DNA of 64,000 nucleotides from positions 1,984,001 through 2,048,000 of the forward strand of contig NZ_JAHBZI010000001.1 in the NCBI RefSeq assembly GCF_019635515.1. Reading direction: 5' to 3'. Position numbers and translations under genes: made by a program. Below the pieces are notes generated by a model. That model saw only the letters and a program-made list of their open reading frames with translations. It ran no database searches and was not told where the DNA came from. The stretch comes from Sphingomonas sp. GTDB taxonomy: Bacteria; Pseudomonadota; Alphaproteobacteria; Sphingomonadales; Sphingomonadaceae. Shown piece after piece: positions 1 through 9,417 of this stretch (its first letter is position 1; the number at the start of each line of letters is the position of its first letter).

Positions 1-697
1 CGGTCACGCAACGCTCCCCGTTCGCGGCAAGGTCCGCGTCGCCATCGCCGCCACCGGCGACGAGCTTGTCGCGCCCGGCACGCCGCTCGCCGCGGACCAG
101 ATCCCCGAGACCAACCGGCTGATGCTCACGGCGCAACTCGCCGATCTGCCGGTCGAGATCATCGATCTCGGCATTCTGTCCGATGATCTGGATGCCCTCA
201 CCGCCGCCTTCCGCGCGGTCGATGCCGATCTCCTCGTCACCAGCGGCGGCGCCTCGGTCGGCGATCACGATCTCGTCCGCCCCGCGCTCGAAGCCGCCGG
301 CGGCTCGATCGACTTCTGGCGGATCGCCCTGCGCCCCGGCAAGCCGATGCTGGCCGGCCGCCTCGGGCGTGCGTTCGTCCTCGGCCTGCCCGGCAATCCG
401 GTCTCGGCCTTCATCACCACCATGCTGTTCGTCCGCCCGCTCGTCGCGCGCCTCGCGGGCGCCGCCGATCCGCTGCCGCGGACCCGCATCGTCCCGCTCG
501 GCGAAGCGCTCGCCGCCAACGAGGCCCGCACCGATTATCTACGCGCCGAAATCCGCGATGGCCGCGCTTTCGCCTCGACGATCCAGGATTCGTCGATGCT
601 GCGGACCCTCGCCCGCGCCGACTGCCTGATCCTCCGTCCGCCGCATGCCCCGGCCGCCAAAATCGGCGACTCGGCGGAAATCCTACAGATCGCTTGA
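1..697 (+). CDS. moeA: Molybdopterin molybdenumtransferase MoeA (3' part)
   Basis: The reading frame is open from base 2 to the stop at 697, so the gene starts left of the window. MoeA inserts molybdate into adenylylated molybdopterin in the last step of molybdenum cofactor synthesis in the cytoplasm. Visible family signatures are ATGDELV in the central domain, GGASVGDHD, and GLPGNPVSAF in the cofactor-binding region. The C-terminal domain IV is present and ends normally. It lies on the same strand as lexA, and its TGA stop overlaps the -35 element of the likely lexA promoter. The only unusual point is the truncation by the window edge. moaA, which acts early in the same pathway, lies far away at 32995. 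Confidence 0.93.
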   Translation, partial: GHATLPVRGKVRVAIAATGDELVAPGTPLAADQIPETNRLMLTAQLADLPVEIIDLGILSDDLDALTAAFRAVDADLLVTSGGASVGDHDLVRPALEAAGGSIDFWRIALRPGKPMLAGRLGRAFVLGLPGNPVSAFITTMLFVRPLVARLAGAADPLPRTRIVPLGEALAANEARTDYLRAEIRDGRAFASTIQDSSMLRTLARADCLILRPPHAPAAKIGDSAEILQIA

Positions 698-721
698 CAG
701 CGCCGCGGAACATTGCATAAA
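694..721 (+). promoter_or_regulatory. Probable lexA promoter (-35 TTGACA, -10 CATAAA)
   Basis: TTGACA at 694-699 and CATAAA at 716-721 are separated by 16 bases. Transcription would start near 728, inside the SOS box. The -35 hexamer overlaps the moeA stop codon. The assignment rests on sequence match only. Confidence 0.6.
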
Positions 722-722
722 C

Positions 723-737
723 GTTCCTCGTCTGTTC
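723..737 (+). promoter_or_regulatory. SOS box (LexA operator), GTTC-N7-GTTC
   Basis: GTTC at 723-726 and GTTC at 734-737 are separated by exactly seven bases. This is the direct-repeat LexA operator known from alphaproteobacteria. It sits just downstream of the predicted -10 element and 17 bases before the lexA start, where bound LexA would block its own transcription. Confidence 0.85.
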
Positions 738-754
738 CAGACGGGAGAATTTGG

Positions 755-1438
755 ATGCTCACGCGCAAGCAGCACGAGCTGATCTGCTTCATTGCCGACC
801 GCCTCAACGACACCGGCGTGTCGCCCTCGTTCGAGGAGATGAAGGAGGCGCTCGATCTCAAATCCAAGTCGGGCGTGCACCGGCTGATCTCGGCATTGGA
901 GGAGCGCGAATTCATCCGCCGCCTCCCCAACCGCGCCCGCGCGCTTGAAGTGTTGAAGGTGCCGGAGCGCGGTGCTGCGCCAAAGTCCGCGGCAGCTTCG
1001 CCAACCTCCGCATCAACGACTATTTCGTCCTCGGCGCCCTTGCCCGCGCCCGCCAACGACGTCATCGAAATCCCCCTCCACGGCCGCATCGCCGCCGGCA
1101 CCCCGATCGAGGCGCTGGAGGGCGCGTCGATGCTCCCGGTGCCCGCCGCCCTGCTTGGCTCGGGGGAGCACTATGCCCTTGAAGTTGCCGGAGATTCCAT
1201 GGTCGAGGCCGGCATTCTCGATGGCGATTACGCGCTTATCCGCCGCACCGAAACCGCGCGCGATGGTGAGATCGTCGTCGCCCTGATCGACGATGCTGAA
1301 GCGACGCTGAAGTATTTCCGCAAGGAGGGCGCGATGATCCGCCTCGACCCCGCCAACCGCGACTATAACCCCCAGCGCTACCGCCCCGATCAGGTGCGCG
1401 TGCAGGGAAAGCTCGCCGGGCTGCTGCGGCGTTATTGA
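755..1438 (+). CDS. lexA: LexA repressor / SOS-response autoprotease
   Basis: The 227-residue protein has an N-terminal winged helix-turn-helix (residues 1-65), a linker, and an S24 peptidase domain. The Ala-Gly cleavage pair is A114-G115 in IAAGTP, the catalytic serine is S148 in GDSMVEAGI, and the catalytic lysine is K186 in ATLKYF. LexA represses DNA-damage genes and cleaves itself when stimulated by RecA filaments. The ATG at 755 was chosen because it begins the conserved MLTRKQ start. A longer frame beginning at 713 would place the SOS box inside the gene. The operator at 723-737 indicates autoregulation. Confidence 0.97.
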   Translation: MLTRKQHELICFIADRLNDTGVSPSFEEMKEALDLKSKSGVHRLISALEEREFIRRLPNRARALEVLKVPERGAAPKSAAASPTSASTTISSSAPLPAPANDVIEIPLHGRIAAGTPIEALEGASMLPVPAALLGSGEHYALEVAGDSMVEAGILDGDYALIRRTETARDGEIVVALIDDAEATLKYFRKEGAMIRLDPANRDYNPQRYRPDQVRVQGKLAGLLRRY

Positions 1439-1466
1439 GATTGCGGGCAGCGGGCGTCCGCTGCCC

Positions 1467-2105
1467 TTAGTCGATAAATTCGGTGAAGCTGACCCGGCGG
1501 TCGCCGTTGCTGTCGAGATCGTGGAAAGTCGCCCGGTCGGGCGGCGTTCCGATGAACGTCATCCGCAGCGGCGCGGCATATTCCCCGGCATCGAGCAAAC
1601 CGTCACCGTCCTCGTCCAACGCATCGAACCCGCGCCGCAAGGACGCGATGGCGTGCGCCGCGAACTCCTTCCGCGTCACCAGCCCGTCGCCGTCACGGTC
1701 GAGTACCGCAAAAGCGGGCACCTCGCGGCAGATCGCGAAGGAACGCGGACCGTTGCCCAGCCAGCCGCGCTTGAGCGGCAGCGCTAGCGCGACCGGACAA
1801 CGCGTTTCCCCGCCCGGGACCTCGGCCTGGGTCACCACGCCATCGCCATTGCGGTCCAGTTCGTCGAAACCCGCGCCATAATCGGGCCGCGCGGCGACCG
1901 GGCTCATCACTACCGCCAATGCGAGCAAGGCGATAACCGCCAGCGGCCCCGCTATACCGTGCCGCGCTCGGCCATGCCCCTCGACAAATCGCCGGATCGC
2001 GTCGCTCATCGTCACGCCATCGGCCCGGCAGCGCTCGGCGAAAGCCGTTTTCGCCGCGAACGGCAGCCGCACTTCGATCGTCTCGCTCTTCTTGGAACTG
2101 GTCAT
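1467..2105 (-). CDS. Membrane-anchored EF-hand protein with a ribbon-helix-helix-like N-terminus
   Basis: The protein has 212 residues. Residues 1-44 look like a ribbon-helix-helix segment (ETIEVRLPF followed by two predicted helices). A hydrophobic stretch follows at about 51-72 and could be a membrane anchor or a signal-anchor. Four EF-hand calcium loops come next, at D84-E95, D136-E147, D164-E175 and D198-E209; the last has arginines inside the loop and may bind poorly. The start at 2105 was preferred to the longer frame from 2144, which adds an unconvincing extension. The function is unknown; calcium binding outside the membrane is inferred. The combination of an RHH-like head with extracytoplasmic EF-hands is unusual. 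Confidence 0.8.
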   Translation of the reverse strand: MTSSKKSETIEVRLPFAAKTAFAERCRADGVTMSDAIRRFVEGHGRARHGIAGPLAVIALLALAVVMSPVAARPDYGAGFDELDRNGDGVVTQAEVPGGETRCPVALALPLKRGWLGNGPRSFAICREVPAFAVLDRDGDGLVTRKEFAAHAIASLRRGFDALDEDGDGLLDAGEYAAPLRMTFIGTPPDRATFHDLDSNGDRRVSFTEFID

Positions 2106-2165
2106 GCCCGCAATCAGCCACGCCTCGCGCCGCGCGCAAAGCAAAACCTTGTCCGGACAGGATTA

Positions 2166-3008
2166 TCAGCGCTTCTGCGCCGCCAGCTCCTTCTCGAATC
2201 CGGCCTCCGCCGCCTTCGCCCGCCGCCGCAGCTCACCCGGATCGACAAAGGCGTTTTTATCCCCCGCCACCAGCCGTTTGCGCTTCGCTTCCATGTCGAA
2301 GCCGGTCGGGTGAAAGTTCAGGAACACATCCGCCTTGATCGCCTTCAACTTGGCGAAGGTCGCACGGAAATCGCTGACCGCCGCGTCATACCCCTTGCCC
2401 TTCACCAGCGGCTGATCGGCCACGGTGATGCTGCATGCGAAGATTATGTCGTGCCCACCCGCCCGCATCGTCCAGCTCGTGCAGCCCTTGGTGTGCCCCG
2501 GCGTCAGATGCGTGGTCAGCGTCGTCCCGCCCAGCGTGATCGCCTCGCCATCGCTGAGCAGCGCATCGACCCGCACCTTGGGGAACGGGCCGAGATCGGA
2601 CCGATAATCGACGCTTCCCGCCTCCAGCGCCGGCATGTCTGCCGCGCTCGCCAGCAGCCGCGCGCCGGTCAGCCGCTTTAGCTCGGCCAGCCCGCCGCTA
2701 TGATCCCAATGCGCGTGGTTGATCAGCAGGATCTTCACGTCGTCGAGCCTGAAGCCGAGCCTGGCGATGTTCGCCACGATCTGCGGAACGCTCTCCTCCA
2801 TCGCGCCGTCGATCAGGATATGCCCCTCGGGCGTCGTGATCAGATAGGCCGCGATGCCGGCGGTGCCGACATAATGGACGTTCCCCGCGATCGTGAACGG
2901 CGTCACCGGCGCGTTCCATTCCCTGCGGACCTGAACCCAGTCAGTGTCCTGCGCGGCGACCGGCGCCGCCAGCCCCGCGAGCAGCGCCGCCGCGATTGCG
3001 CGTTTCAT
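2166..3008 (-). CDS. Subclass B3-like metallo-beta-lactamase-fold hydrolase, secreted
   Basis: The 280-residue protein starts with a clear signal peptide ([10 protein letters not shown], ending near VAAQ at residue 20) and should be periplasmic. The zinc-binding HAHWDH motif at residues 98-103, the later GHTKG histidine and the histidine in NFHPTG are all in order, as in subclass B3 enzymes. B3 members hydrolyse beta-lactams, but the family also includes other hydrolases, so resistance cannot be claimed from the sequence. The first 68 bases overlap the 3' end of comEC on the same strand, which suggests co-transcription. The start at 3008 gives the signal peptide; the upstream extension does not. 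Confidence 0.85.
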   Translation of the reverse strand: MKRAIAAALLAGLAAPVAAQDTDWVQVRREWNAPVTPFTIAGNVHYVGTAGIAAYLITTPEGHILIDGAMEESVPQIVANIARLGFRLDDVKILLINHAHWDHSGGLAELKRLTGARLLASAADMPALEAGSVDYRSDLGPFPKVRVDALLSDGEAITLGGTTLTTHLTPGHTKGCTSWTMRAGGHDIIFACSITVADQPLVKGKGYDAAVSDFRATFAKLKAIKADVFLNFHPTGFDMEAKRKRLVAGDKNAFVDPGELRRRAKAAEAGFEKELAAQKR

Positions 3009-5139
3009 TATCGCTCTCCCTTTGTCCTGCAAATGGCGGCTGGACGGTCGGCGGGTCAATCCACGGATGCGACGAGCCGCGCCGCACGGTCGTCAGGCGC
3101 CCGCTGGCGAAAGCGATCGCCACACCGCCGGTCCGTGCCAGCCCCGGCCGATCAAGCTTCAGCCAGCGCGGCGCGCAGTCCGGCGGCAGCCGCCGTTCGC
3201 TGACGATCACGTCGGACCAGACGCAAAGCCGCATCATCTCGCGCCACGGCACCAGATAATTGCTCCGCGTCGCCGTCACGCGCCAGCGTCGCGCGCCCGC
3301 GCGGTGCTCGACCACGCACAGATCGGGGCTGCAACGGGCATCGGGCGCGTCATCGAGCGCGGCAAGTTCGTCGTCCTCCCCGCCATTCTCGCCGAGCATC
3401 GAGCGCGTGTAATCGCCCGCCCGATCGCGCAACAACGCCATCCGGCCATCCGCCATCCGGATCGCCAGATGCCGTCCGTCGCCGGTCACCAGCAGATCGG
3501 GGGCCGGCGTCAGCAGCGCCCAGACCGCTCCTGCAAGCAACGGCACGCCTCCGGCCCAGCGCGCCCGCGTCCGCCACAAGGCGATCCACAACCCGCCCGC
3601 GATCATCAGCGCAAACGCCCCGTCGGGCATCGCCGGCAACGACGCCACCGCGCCCGGCGCTGAGGACGCCGCATGCGCCAGCCATAACAGCAGTTCGAGC
3701 GACTTGGCGGTCAGCCACCATGCCGGCGCGCCTAGCCCGGCCAGATCGAGGAACAGCGCCAGCGCCTCGAGCGGCATCGTCACGAACGTCGTCAGCGGGA
3801 TCGCGATGATATTAGCCAGCGCGCCGTAAATCCCCTGCTTGTGGAAATGGTACATGCCGATCGGCATCAGCGCGAGCTCGACGGCGACGCCAGTGAGCAA
3901 CAACGAGCCCAGCGACCGCCCAAGCCGCTTCGCCCCGCCTTCCTCACGCCGCGAGAACCAGCCGCGCACCCTTGGACTTTCGTGCAGGGCGACGATCACC
4001 GTCACCGCCGCGAAACTCAGCTGAAAGCTCGGCCCGGCCAGTGCCTCCGGCCATAATAGCAGCACGATCAGCGCTCCCGCCGCGACCAGCCGCAGCGTCA
4101 GCGCCTCGCGCCCGACGCTCAGCGCCAACAGCACCAGCAGCGAGGCGACGCATGAGCGGACGGTCGGTACGTCCGCCCCGGTCAGCAGCGTATAGCCGAT
4201 CGCCGCCACCGCCCCCGCGCCCGCCGCGATCAACGGCAGCCGCCAGCGCAGCGCCAGCGTCGGACTCAGCGACAGCAACCGCAGCACCAGCAGCATCGCC
4301 GCGGCCGTCACCGCAGTGACATGCAGCCCGCTCACCGACAGCAGATGCGCCAGTCCCGAACGCTGCATCGCTTCCGAATCCTCGTCGGTGATCGCGCCAC
4401 GGTCGCCGGTCGCCAGCGCGCTGGCGATCCCACCCGCGCTTCCGGCGATGTTGCTCTGGATATGCGCCGAAAGCCGCGCCCGCAGGTCCGCCCCCACCGC
4501 CTCGCCCGGCTTCACCACCGTGACCGGCGCGAAACCCCTGCCCGTCGCTCCGAGCTGCGAAAACCACGCGACCCGCGCGAAATCATACGCGCCGGGCACC
4601 GAAGGCGGCGGTGGCGGCATCAACCGCGCCCGCAGCCGCAGCATAGCACCTCGCGACAACCCGCCAGGCACATCGCGCTCCGCGAGATTGATCCGCACCC
4701 GCGGCGGCAGATCCGCGCGCGCCAGAGCGAGCGTCACCCGCACCATCTCTCGCGCCGGCAGACGCTCGATCCGCTCGACGCGCCCCTCCAGCGACACCAC
4801 CGCCGGCCGTGCCAGCACCGGCGCCGCGACACTGTCCGCCCGCCACCACACCAGCGCGCATCCGACGGCCGCGGCGAGCCCCGCCACCGCGACCACACGC
4901 GCCGTCCTGCCGTTGCCCGAAGCCGCGATCCCCGCCAGCGCGACCGCCCCGGCTCCGGCAATGAACCCTATCCACCGCCCCGCATCGGACAGCACGAACC
5001 ACGCCGCCATACCGGCGCCCAGCATCACCGGCAGCCACAGCACCAGTTGCTCGCGCTCGGTCTCCAGCCAGCGCTCCAGCCCGTCGCACCACTGGCGCAG
5101 CCGCCGCCCCACCCCAATTTGTAGGGAGCCAAACCCCAT
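2941..5139 (-). CDS. comEC: ComEC/Rec2-family DNA uptake membrane channel
   Basis: This is a 732-residue polytopic membrane protein. It has an N-terminal hydrophobic pair, an OB-like domain (around [14 protein letters not shown]), and the competence-domain signature [14 protein letters not shown] followed by many transmembrane helices. ComEC carries single-stranded DNA across the inner membrane during transformation. The C-terminal part (from about [14 protein letters not shown]) resembles a metallo-beta-lactamase-like fold but shows no HxHxDH motif, so it looks catalytically degenerate. The start could be 5139 or 5172; neither has a strong ribosome-binding site. It is divergent from gltX and overlaps the next gene downstream. 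Confidence 0.85.
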   Translation of the reverse strand: MGFGSLQIGVGRRLRQWCDGLERWLETEREQLVLWLPVMLGAGMAAWFVLSDAGRWIGFIAGAGAVALAGIAASGNGRTARVVAVAGLAAAVGCALVWWRADSVAAPVLARPAVVSLEGRVERIERLPAREMVRVTLALARADLPPRVRINLAERDVPGGLSRGAMLRLRARLMPPPPPSVPGAYDFARVAWFSQLGATGRGFAPVTVVKPGEAVGADLRARLSAHIQSNIAGSAGGIASALATGDRGAITDEDSEAMQRSGLAHLLSVSGLHVTAVTAAAMLLVLRLLSLSPTLALRWRLPLIAAGAGAVAAIGYTLLTGADVPTVRSCVASLLVLLALSVGREALTLRLVAAGALIVLLLWPEALAGPSFQLSFAAVTVIVALHESPRVRGWFSRREEGGAKRLGRSLGSLLLTGVAVELALMPIGMYHFHKQGIYGALANIIAIPLTTFVTMPLEALALFLDLAGLGAPAWWLTAKSLELLLWLAHAASSAPGAVASLPAMPDGAFALMIAGGLWIALWRTRARWAGGVPLLAGAVWALLTPAPDLLVTGDGRHLAIRMADGRMALLRDRAGDYTRSMLGENGGEDDELAALDDAPDARCSPDLCVVEHRAGARRWRVTATRSNYLVPWREMMRLCVWSDVIVSERRLPPDCAPRWLKLDRPGLARTGGVAIAFASGRLTTVRRGSSHPWIDPPTVQPPFAGQRESDNETRNRGGAARGAGGAGRRAGH

Positions 5140-5200
5140 GCTAGGGGCGCGATCACCGGCTGGAATGGCCATCGATTTACAAGTCTGGGAGCACGCGCGC

Positions 5201-6607
5201 GTGAGCGCAAACGAAGATACCGCCACGCCGGTCGTAACCCGCTTTGCCCCGTCGCCGACGGGCTTTCTCCACATCGGCGGCGCCCGCACCGCCTTGTTCA
5301 ACCTGCTCTTCGCGCGCCATCACGGCGGCAAGTTCCTGCTGCGCATCGAAGATACCGATCGCGCCCGCTCGACCCAGCCAGCGATCGACGCGATCCTCGA
5401 CGGGATGCGCTGGCTCGGTCTCGATTGGGACGGCGACGTCACCTATCAGTTCGCCCGCGCCGATCGCCACGCCGCGGTCGCGCACGAGATGGTCGAGAAG
5501 GGCGCGGCCTATCGCTGCTACCTCACCCAGGACGAACTCGCGGCGATGCGCGCGGAGGCCGAAGCTTCCAAGAAGCCGCTGCGAATCCGCTCGCCCTGGC
5601 GCGACAAGACCAATGACAGCGACGCGCCGTTCGTGGTCCGCCTCAAGGCGCCGACCGAAGGCGCGACGACCATCCATGATCTCGTCCAGGGCGAGGTCAC
5701 GGTCCAGAACAGCGAGATCGACGACCTCGTCCTGCTCCGCTCAGACGGCACGCCGACCTATATGCTCGCGGTGGTGGTCGACGATCACGACATGGGCGTC
5801 ACCCACGTCATCCGCGGCGACGATCATCTCAACAACGCTTTCCGTCAATTGCCGATATATCGCGCAATGGGCTGGCCCGAGCCGCGTTACGCGCACATTC
5901 CGCTGATCCACGGCAGCGACGGCGCCAAGCTCTCCAAGCGTCACGGCGCCCTCGGCGTCGATGCCTATCGCGACGAGATGGGACTGCTTCCCGAAGCGGT
6001 CTCCAACTATCTGCTCCGTCTCGGCTGGGGGCATGGCGATGACGAGATCATCAGCCGCGATCAGGCGATCGAATGGTTCGATCTCGGCGGGGTCGGAAAA
6101 TCACCAAGCCGGTTCGACCAAAAGAAGCTGGAGAACCTCAACGGTCATTATATCCGCCAGACCGACGATGCCGCCCTTGCCGATCTGGTCGCCACCCGCC
6201 TGCCTTTCGAACTCAGCGAATCGCAGCGCGACCTTCTGCGCCGCAGCATGGGCGCACTGAAGCCGCGCGCGGCCAATCTCCTTGAGTTAGCCGATGGCGC
6301 CGGCTTTTTGTTTCGCACTCGCCCACTGGAAATGGACGCCGACGCATCGGCTCTGCTAGAGGGTGATGCGCGGGCGCGCCTGACCCGGTTGCACGCCGCG
6401 CTTGACGGCGTCGCGGACTGGGATACGGAAGCGCTCGAAGCGGCGGTACGCGCCGTTGCGGACGATGCGGGTCTCAAGCTCGGCGCTGCCGCGCAGCCAT
6501 TGCGCGCGGCGCTCACCGGGCGAAAGACCTCGCCGGGCATCTTCGACGTTCTGGCGCTGCTGGGACGCGAGGAAAGCCTGGGCCGCATCGCCGACCAGAT
6601 GAACTGA
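5201..6607 (+). CDS. gltX: Glutamate-tRNA ligase
   Basis: The 468-residue class I aminoacyl-tRNA synthetase charges tRNA-Glu. [16 protein letters not shown] carries the HIGH-like motif (HIGG at residues 24-27), and KLSKR at 243-247 is the KMSKS-like loop. The anticodon-binding domain fills the C-terminal third. The GTG at 5201 is preferred because GGGAG (5187-5191) lies nine bases upstream. An in-frame ATG at 5165 would add twelve non-conserved residues and lacks a good ribosome-binding site. gltA follows 35 bases downstream. Confidence 0.95.
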   Translation: MSANEDTATPVVTRFAPSPTGFLHIGGARTALFNLLFARHHGGKFLLRIEDTDRARSTQPAIDAILDGMRWLGLDWDGDVTYQFARADRHAAVAHEMVEKGAAYRCYLTQDELAAMRAEAEASKKPLRIRSPWRDKTNDSDAPFVVRLKAPTEGATTIHDLVQGEVTVQNSEIDDLVLLRSDGTPTYMLAVVVDDHDMGVTHVIRGDDHLNNAFRQLPIYRAMGWPEPRYAHIPLIHGSDGAKLSKRHGALGVDAYRDEMGLLPEAVSNYLLRLGWGHGDDEIISRDQAIEWFDLGGVGKSPSRFDQKKLENLNGHYIRQTDDAALADLVATRLPFELSESQRDLLRRSMGALKPRAANLLELADGAGFLFRTRPLEMDADASALLEGDARARLTRLHAALDGVADWDTEALEAAVRAVADDAGLKLGAAAQPLRAALTGRKTSPGIFDVLALLGREESLGRIADQMN

Positions 6608-6642
6608 GCCGGCCCAAGCCGGAAAGAATAAGGACGACGAAT

Positions 6643-7926
6643 ATGAGCGACACCGCCAAGCTGCAGGTTCCGGGGAAGGAAGTCGAATACCCGATCCTCT
6701 CGGGCAGCACCGGTCCCGACGTCGTCGATATCCGCAAGCTCTACGCCAATACCGGCATGTTCACCTATGATCCGGGCTTTACCTCGACGGCGTCGTGCGA
6801 ATCGGGCCTGACCTATATCGATGGTGACGAAGGCGTGCTGCTCCATCGCGGCTATCCGATCGGTCAGCTCGCCGAGCATTCGAGCTTCATGGAAGTCAGC
6901 TATCTGCTGCTCAACGGCGAGCTGCCGTCGAAGGACGAGCTCGGCAAGTTCACCCACACGATCAGCCGCCACACCATGCTGCACGAGCAGCTCGCGACCT
7001 TCTATCGCGGGTTCCGCCGCGATGCGCATCCGATGGCGATCATGTGCGGCGTGATCGGCGCGCTCAGCGCCTTCTATCACGATTCGACCGACATCACCGA
7101 TCCGCGCCAGCGGATGATCGCATCGCATCGCCTGATCGCCAAGATGCCGACGATCGCGGCGATGGCGTATAAATACTCGGTCGGTCAGCCCTTCGTCTAT
7201 CCGAAGAACGACCTCTCCTACACCGGCAACTTCCTGCGCATGACCTTCGGCGTCCCCGCCGAGGAATATGTCGTCAATCCGGTGGTGGAGAAGGCGCTCG
7301 ACCGCATCTTCATCCTCCACGCCGATCACGAGCAGAACGCCTCGACCTCGACCGTGCGCCTCGCCGGCTCGTCGGGTGCCAATCCGTTCGCCTGCATCGC
7401 CGCCGGCATCGCCTGCCTGTGGGGCCCCGCGCATGGCGGCGCTAACGAGGCCGCGCTCAACATGCTGCACGAGATCGGCACGCCGGACCGGATTCCCGAG
7501 TTCATCGCCCGCGCCAAGGACAAGAATGATCCGTTCCGCCTGATGGGCTTCGGCCACCGCGTCTACAAGAATTACGACCCCCGCGCGACGGTGATGCAGA
7601 AGACCGTCCGCGAGGTGTTCAAGGCATTGAACGTCAGCGATCCGGTGTTCGAGGTCGCGCTCCAGCTCGAGGAAATGGCGCTCAAGGATCCGTATTTCGT
7701 CGAGAAGAAGCTGTTTCCGAACGTCGATTTCTATTCGGGCGTGATCCTCTCGGCGATCGGCTTCCCGACGACGATGTTCACCGCGCTGTTCGCCCTCGCC
7801 CGCACCGTCGGCTGGGTCGCGCAATGGAACGAGATGATCTCGGATCCCGATCAGAAGATCGGCCGCCCGCGCCAGCTTTACACCGGCCCCACCCAGCGCG
7901 ATTATGTGAGCATCGACAAGCGCTGA
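6643..7926 (+). CDS. gltA: Citrate synthase
   Basis: The 427-residue type II citrate synthase condenses acetyl-CoA and oxaloacetate in the first step of the TCA cycle. The active-site histidines are visible as H264 in [10 protein letters not shown] and H305 in [13 protein letters not shown]. The N-terminal beta-rich domain typical of Gram-negative hexameric enzymes is present. AAGGA lies shortly upstream of the ATG. The gene follows gltX on the same strand. Confidence 0.97.
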   Translation: MSDTAKLQVPGKEVEYPILSGSTGPDVVDIRKLYANTGMFTYDPGFTSTASCESGLTYIDGDEGVLLHRGYPIGQLAEHSSFMEVSYLLLNGELPSKDELGKFTHTISRHTMLHEQLATFYRGFRRDAHPMAIMCGVIGALSAFYHDSTDITDPRQRMIASHRLIAKMPTIAAMAYKYSVGQPFVYPKNDLSYTGNFLRMTFGVPAEEYVVNPVVEKALDRIFILHADHEQNASTSTVRLAGSSGANPFACIAAGIACLWGPAHGGANEAALNMLHEIGTPDRIPEFIARAKDKNDPFRLMGFGHRVYKNYDPRATVMQKTVREVFKALNVSDPVFEVALQLEEMALKDPYFVEKKLFPNVDFYSGVILSAIGFPTTMFTALFALARTVGWVAQWNEMISDPDQKIGRPRQLYTGPTQRDYVSIDKR

Positions 7927-7967
7927 GCGGAAACCAGGCGCTGCGTTGAAATGGGGGGAAGAACTGG

Positions 7968-8471
7968 ATGTCGCTACGTGGTGCAATCACGGCGGTTACG
8001 CTGATCGGCCTCCCGCTTCCCGCGATCGCCCAGACCGCGGCGGACGCGCTGGAATGCAAGCTGCCCTATCGCGCGACGATGGAGAATGCGGCGAAGCTCA
8101 AGCTCGTCCGCGAGGGCAAGCCGACAAACATGGTGATCGCCACCATGACTATCCTCGAACTCGATCCGGGTACCACTCGCGTCTATGGCCTGGTCCCAAC
8201 CAGGGTCAGCATCCTGATGTCGGAGCCGATCCCGGGCGGGGCCGACAAGCCGGTCAGCATCAACTTCCAATCCTATTTCGCGCGTACGCCGGCCAACGAC
8301 AAGGCGCTCCTAGCCACTGTCAAATGGAAGCAACCCTGCGCCTGGGGCTCCGGGCTATGCTATCGTGAGACCGATCCGGCTGGTGCCGGTCGGCTGTCGA
8401 TCCGCGCGGACAATCGCGAGCATTATCTTGTCGAATGCGAATTCAAGGTCCGCGAGCAGGACCTGAAATAG
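7968..8471 (+). CDS. Hypothetical secreted protein
   Basis: The 167-residue protein begins with a signal peptide (hydrophobic to about residue 22, with LPAIAQ as a plausible cleavage region), so it is likely periplasmic. I recognise no domain. It contains cysteines in the mature part (LECKLPY, KQPCAWGSGLCY, LVECEFKV), which may form disulfide bonds. A purine-rich GGAAG precedes the ATG. It lies between gltA and a small membrane-protein gene on the same strand. Codon usage matches its neighbours, which supports a real gene. Confidence 0.75.
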   Translation: MSLRGAITAVTLIGLPLPAIAQTAADALECKLPYRATMENAAKLKLVREGKPTNMVIATMTILELDPGTTRVYGLVPTRVSILMSEPIPGGADKPVSINFQSYFARTPANDKALLATVKWKQPCAWGSGLCYRETDPAGAGRLSIRADNREHYLVECEFKVREQDLK

Positions 8472-8501
8472 CCGACGCGATCATACGCTCAGGGAGAGAC
8501 C

Positions 8502-8744
8502 ATGCGCCAGAACATCCTGATCTTCTTGGGGCTCGCCGCGATGCTGCTGGGCGTGCTGTTCATGCTCCAGGGCCTTGGTGTCGTTCGCTGGCCGGCGAGC
8601 AGCACGATGATCGACCAGCGCGTCTGGCTGTGGCGCGGCCTCGCGCTGGCGGTTGGCGGCGCGATCGTGGTGGGCGGCGTCCGCCTCGTCCCCACCCGCG
8701 CCGAACGCAAAGCCGCCAGGCGCGAGGGCCGTGACCTCGACTGA
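8502..8744 (+). CDS. Small two-helix inner-membrane protein
   Basis: The 80-residue protein has two transmembrane segments (about residues 4-27 and 44-62) and a basic C-terminal tail rich in Arg, Lys and Ala. GGGAG precedes the ATG at a suitable distance. The 3' end overlaps the start of the rhomboid gene by 14 bases in another frame, suggesting translational coupling. Its function is unknown; it may assist or be co-expressed with the rhomboid protease. Confidence 0.75.
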   Translation: MRQNILIFLGLAAMLLGVLFMLQGLGVVRWPASSTMIDQRVWLWRGLALAVGGAIVVGGVRLVPTRAERKAARREGRDLD

Positions 8745-9417
8745 GGAGTTGCGCCAGGAAGCGGAGGACGGCACCGGCGAGGTGATCATCCTCAGCTGGC
8801 GCGAACGATTGCTGGTCGAAGGACCCAATTACGCGCTGGCGGCCTTGCTAGCCGGCGCCTGGATTTTCGCGTTGGTCCATGATCGCGGGATGTCCGACTG
8901 GGGCGTCTCGCTGGAGGCGTTGCGTCAGGGCCGCTACGAGACGATCTTTGCCCATATGTTCGCGCATGGCGGCGCGATGCACCTGGTAATGAACATCAGC
9001 GCCCTGCTTCCGCTCGGCGCCACGGTGATCTGGGCTTCGGGCGACTGGCCCGGCAACTGGCTGCACTGGGCGATCCTCTTCCTGCTGAGCGGCCTTGCGG
9101 GCTGTCTCGCATTCCTCCTGATCCACGCCGACAATGGCGTACCGATGCTCGGCGCGTCCGGCGCGATCTTCGGTTTATGGGGCACCGTCGCGCGGCTGGG
9201 CCGCGAGCCGGGCGAGATCGTCTCCTTATGGTCGCGTCAAGTCTGGCACGTCACCCGCTCCGCGGTCACCATCAATCTGGTGATCTTCGTGCCATTGTTC
9301 CTGCTCAACTGGGCACTCGGCGGGAATGGCGGGCTTGCCTGGGAATCGCATCTCGGGGGCTATGCGTTCGGCCTGCTCGCCGCCCCCTGCTTCCTCCGCG
9401 CTAGGGCGCCGCGCTGA
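8731..9417 (+). CDS. Rhomboid-family intramembrane serine protease
   Basis: The 228-residue polytopic membrane protein carries the rhomboid catalytic dyad: S143 in GASGAIFGLW and H207 in ESHLGGYAFG. The HLVMN segment at residues 84-88 supplies the conserved loop His and Asn. Rhomboids cleave substrates within the membrane; the substrate here is unknown. The GTG at 8731 is chosen because upstream codons of this frame lie inside the preceding gene and look like a shadow; GAGGG lies just before it. It ends close to the convergent serine hydrolase gene, and the two 3' ends overlap by 17 bases. Confidence 0.88.
   Translation: MTSTEELRQEAEDGTGEVIILSWRERLLVEGPNYALAALLAGAWIFALVHDRGMSDWGVSLEALRQGRYETIFAHMFAHGGAMHLVMNISALLPLGATVIWASGDWPGNWLHWAILFLLSGLAGCLAFLLIHADNGVPMLGASGAIFGLWGTVARLGREPGEIVSLWSRQVWHVTRSAVTINLVIFVPLFLLNWALGGNGGLAWESHLGGYAFGLLAAPCFLRARAPR

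Noticed and set aside
713..754. Upstream ATG for lexA
   Set aside because: Would put the SOS box and predicted transcription start inside the coding region and add non-conserved residues.
6148..7986. Open frame of 612 codons antisense to gltX/gltA
   Set aside because: Shadow of two confirmed genes; no recognisable protein family.
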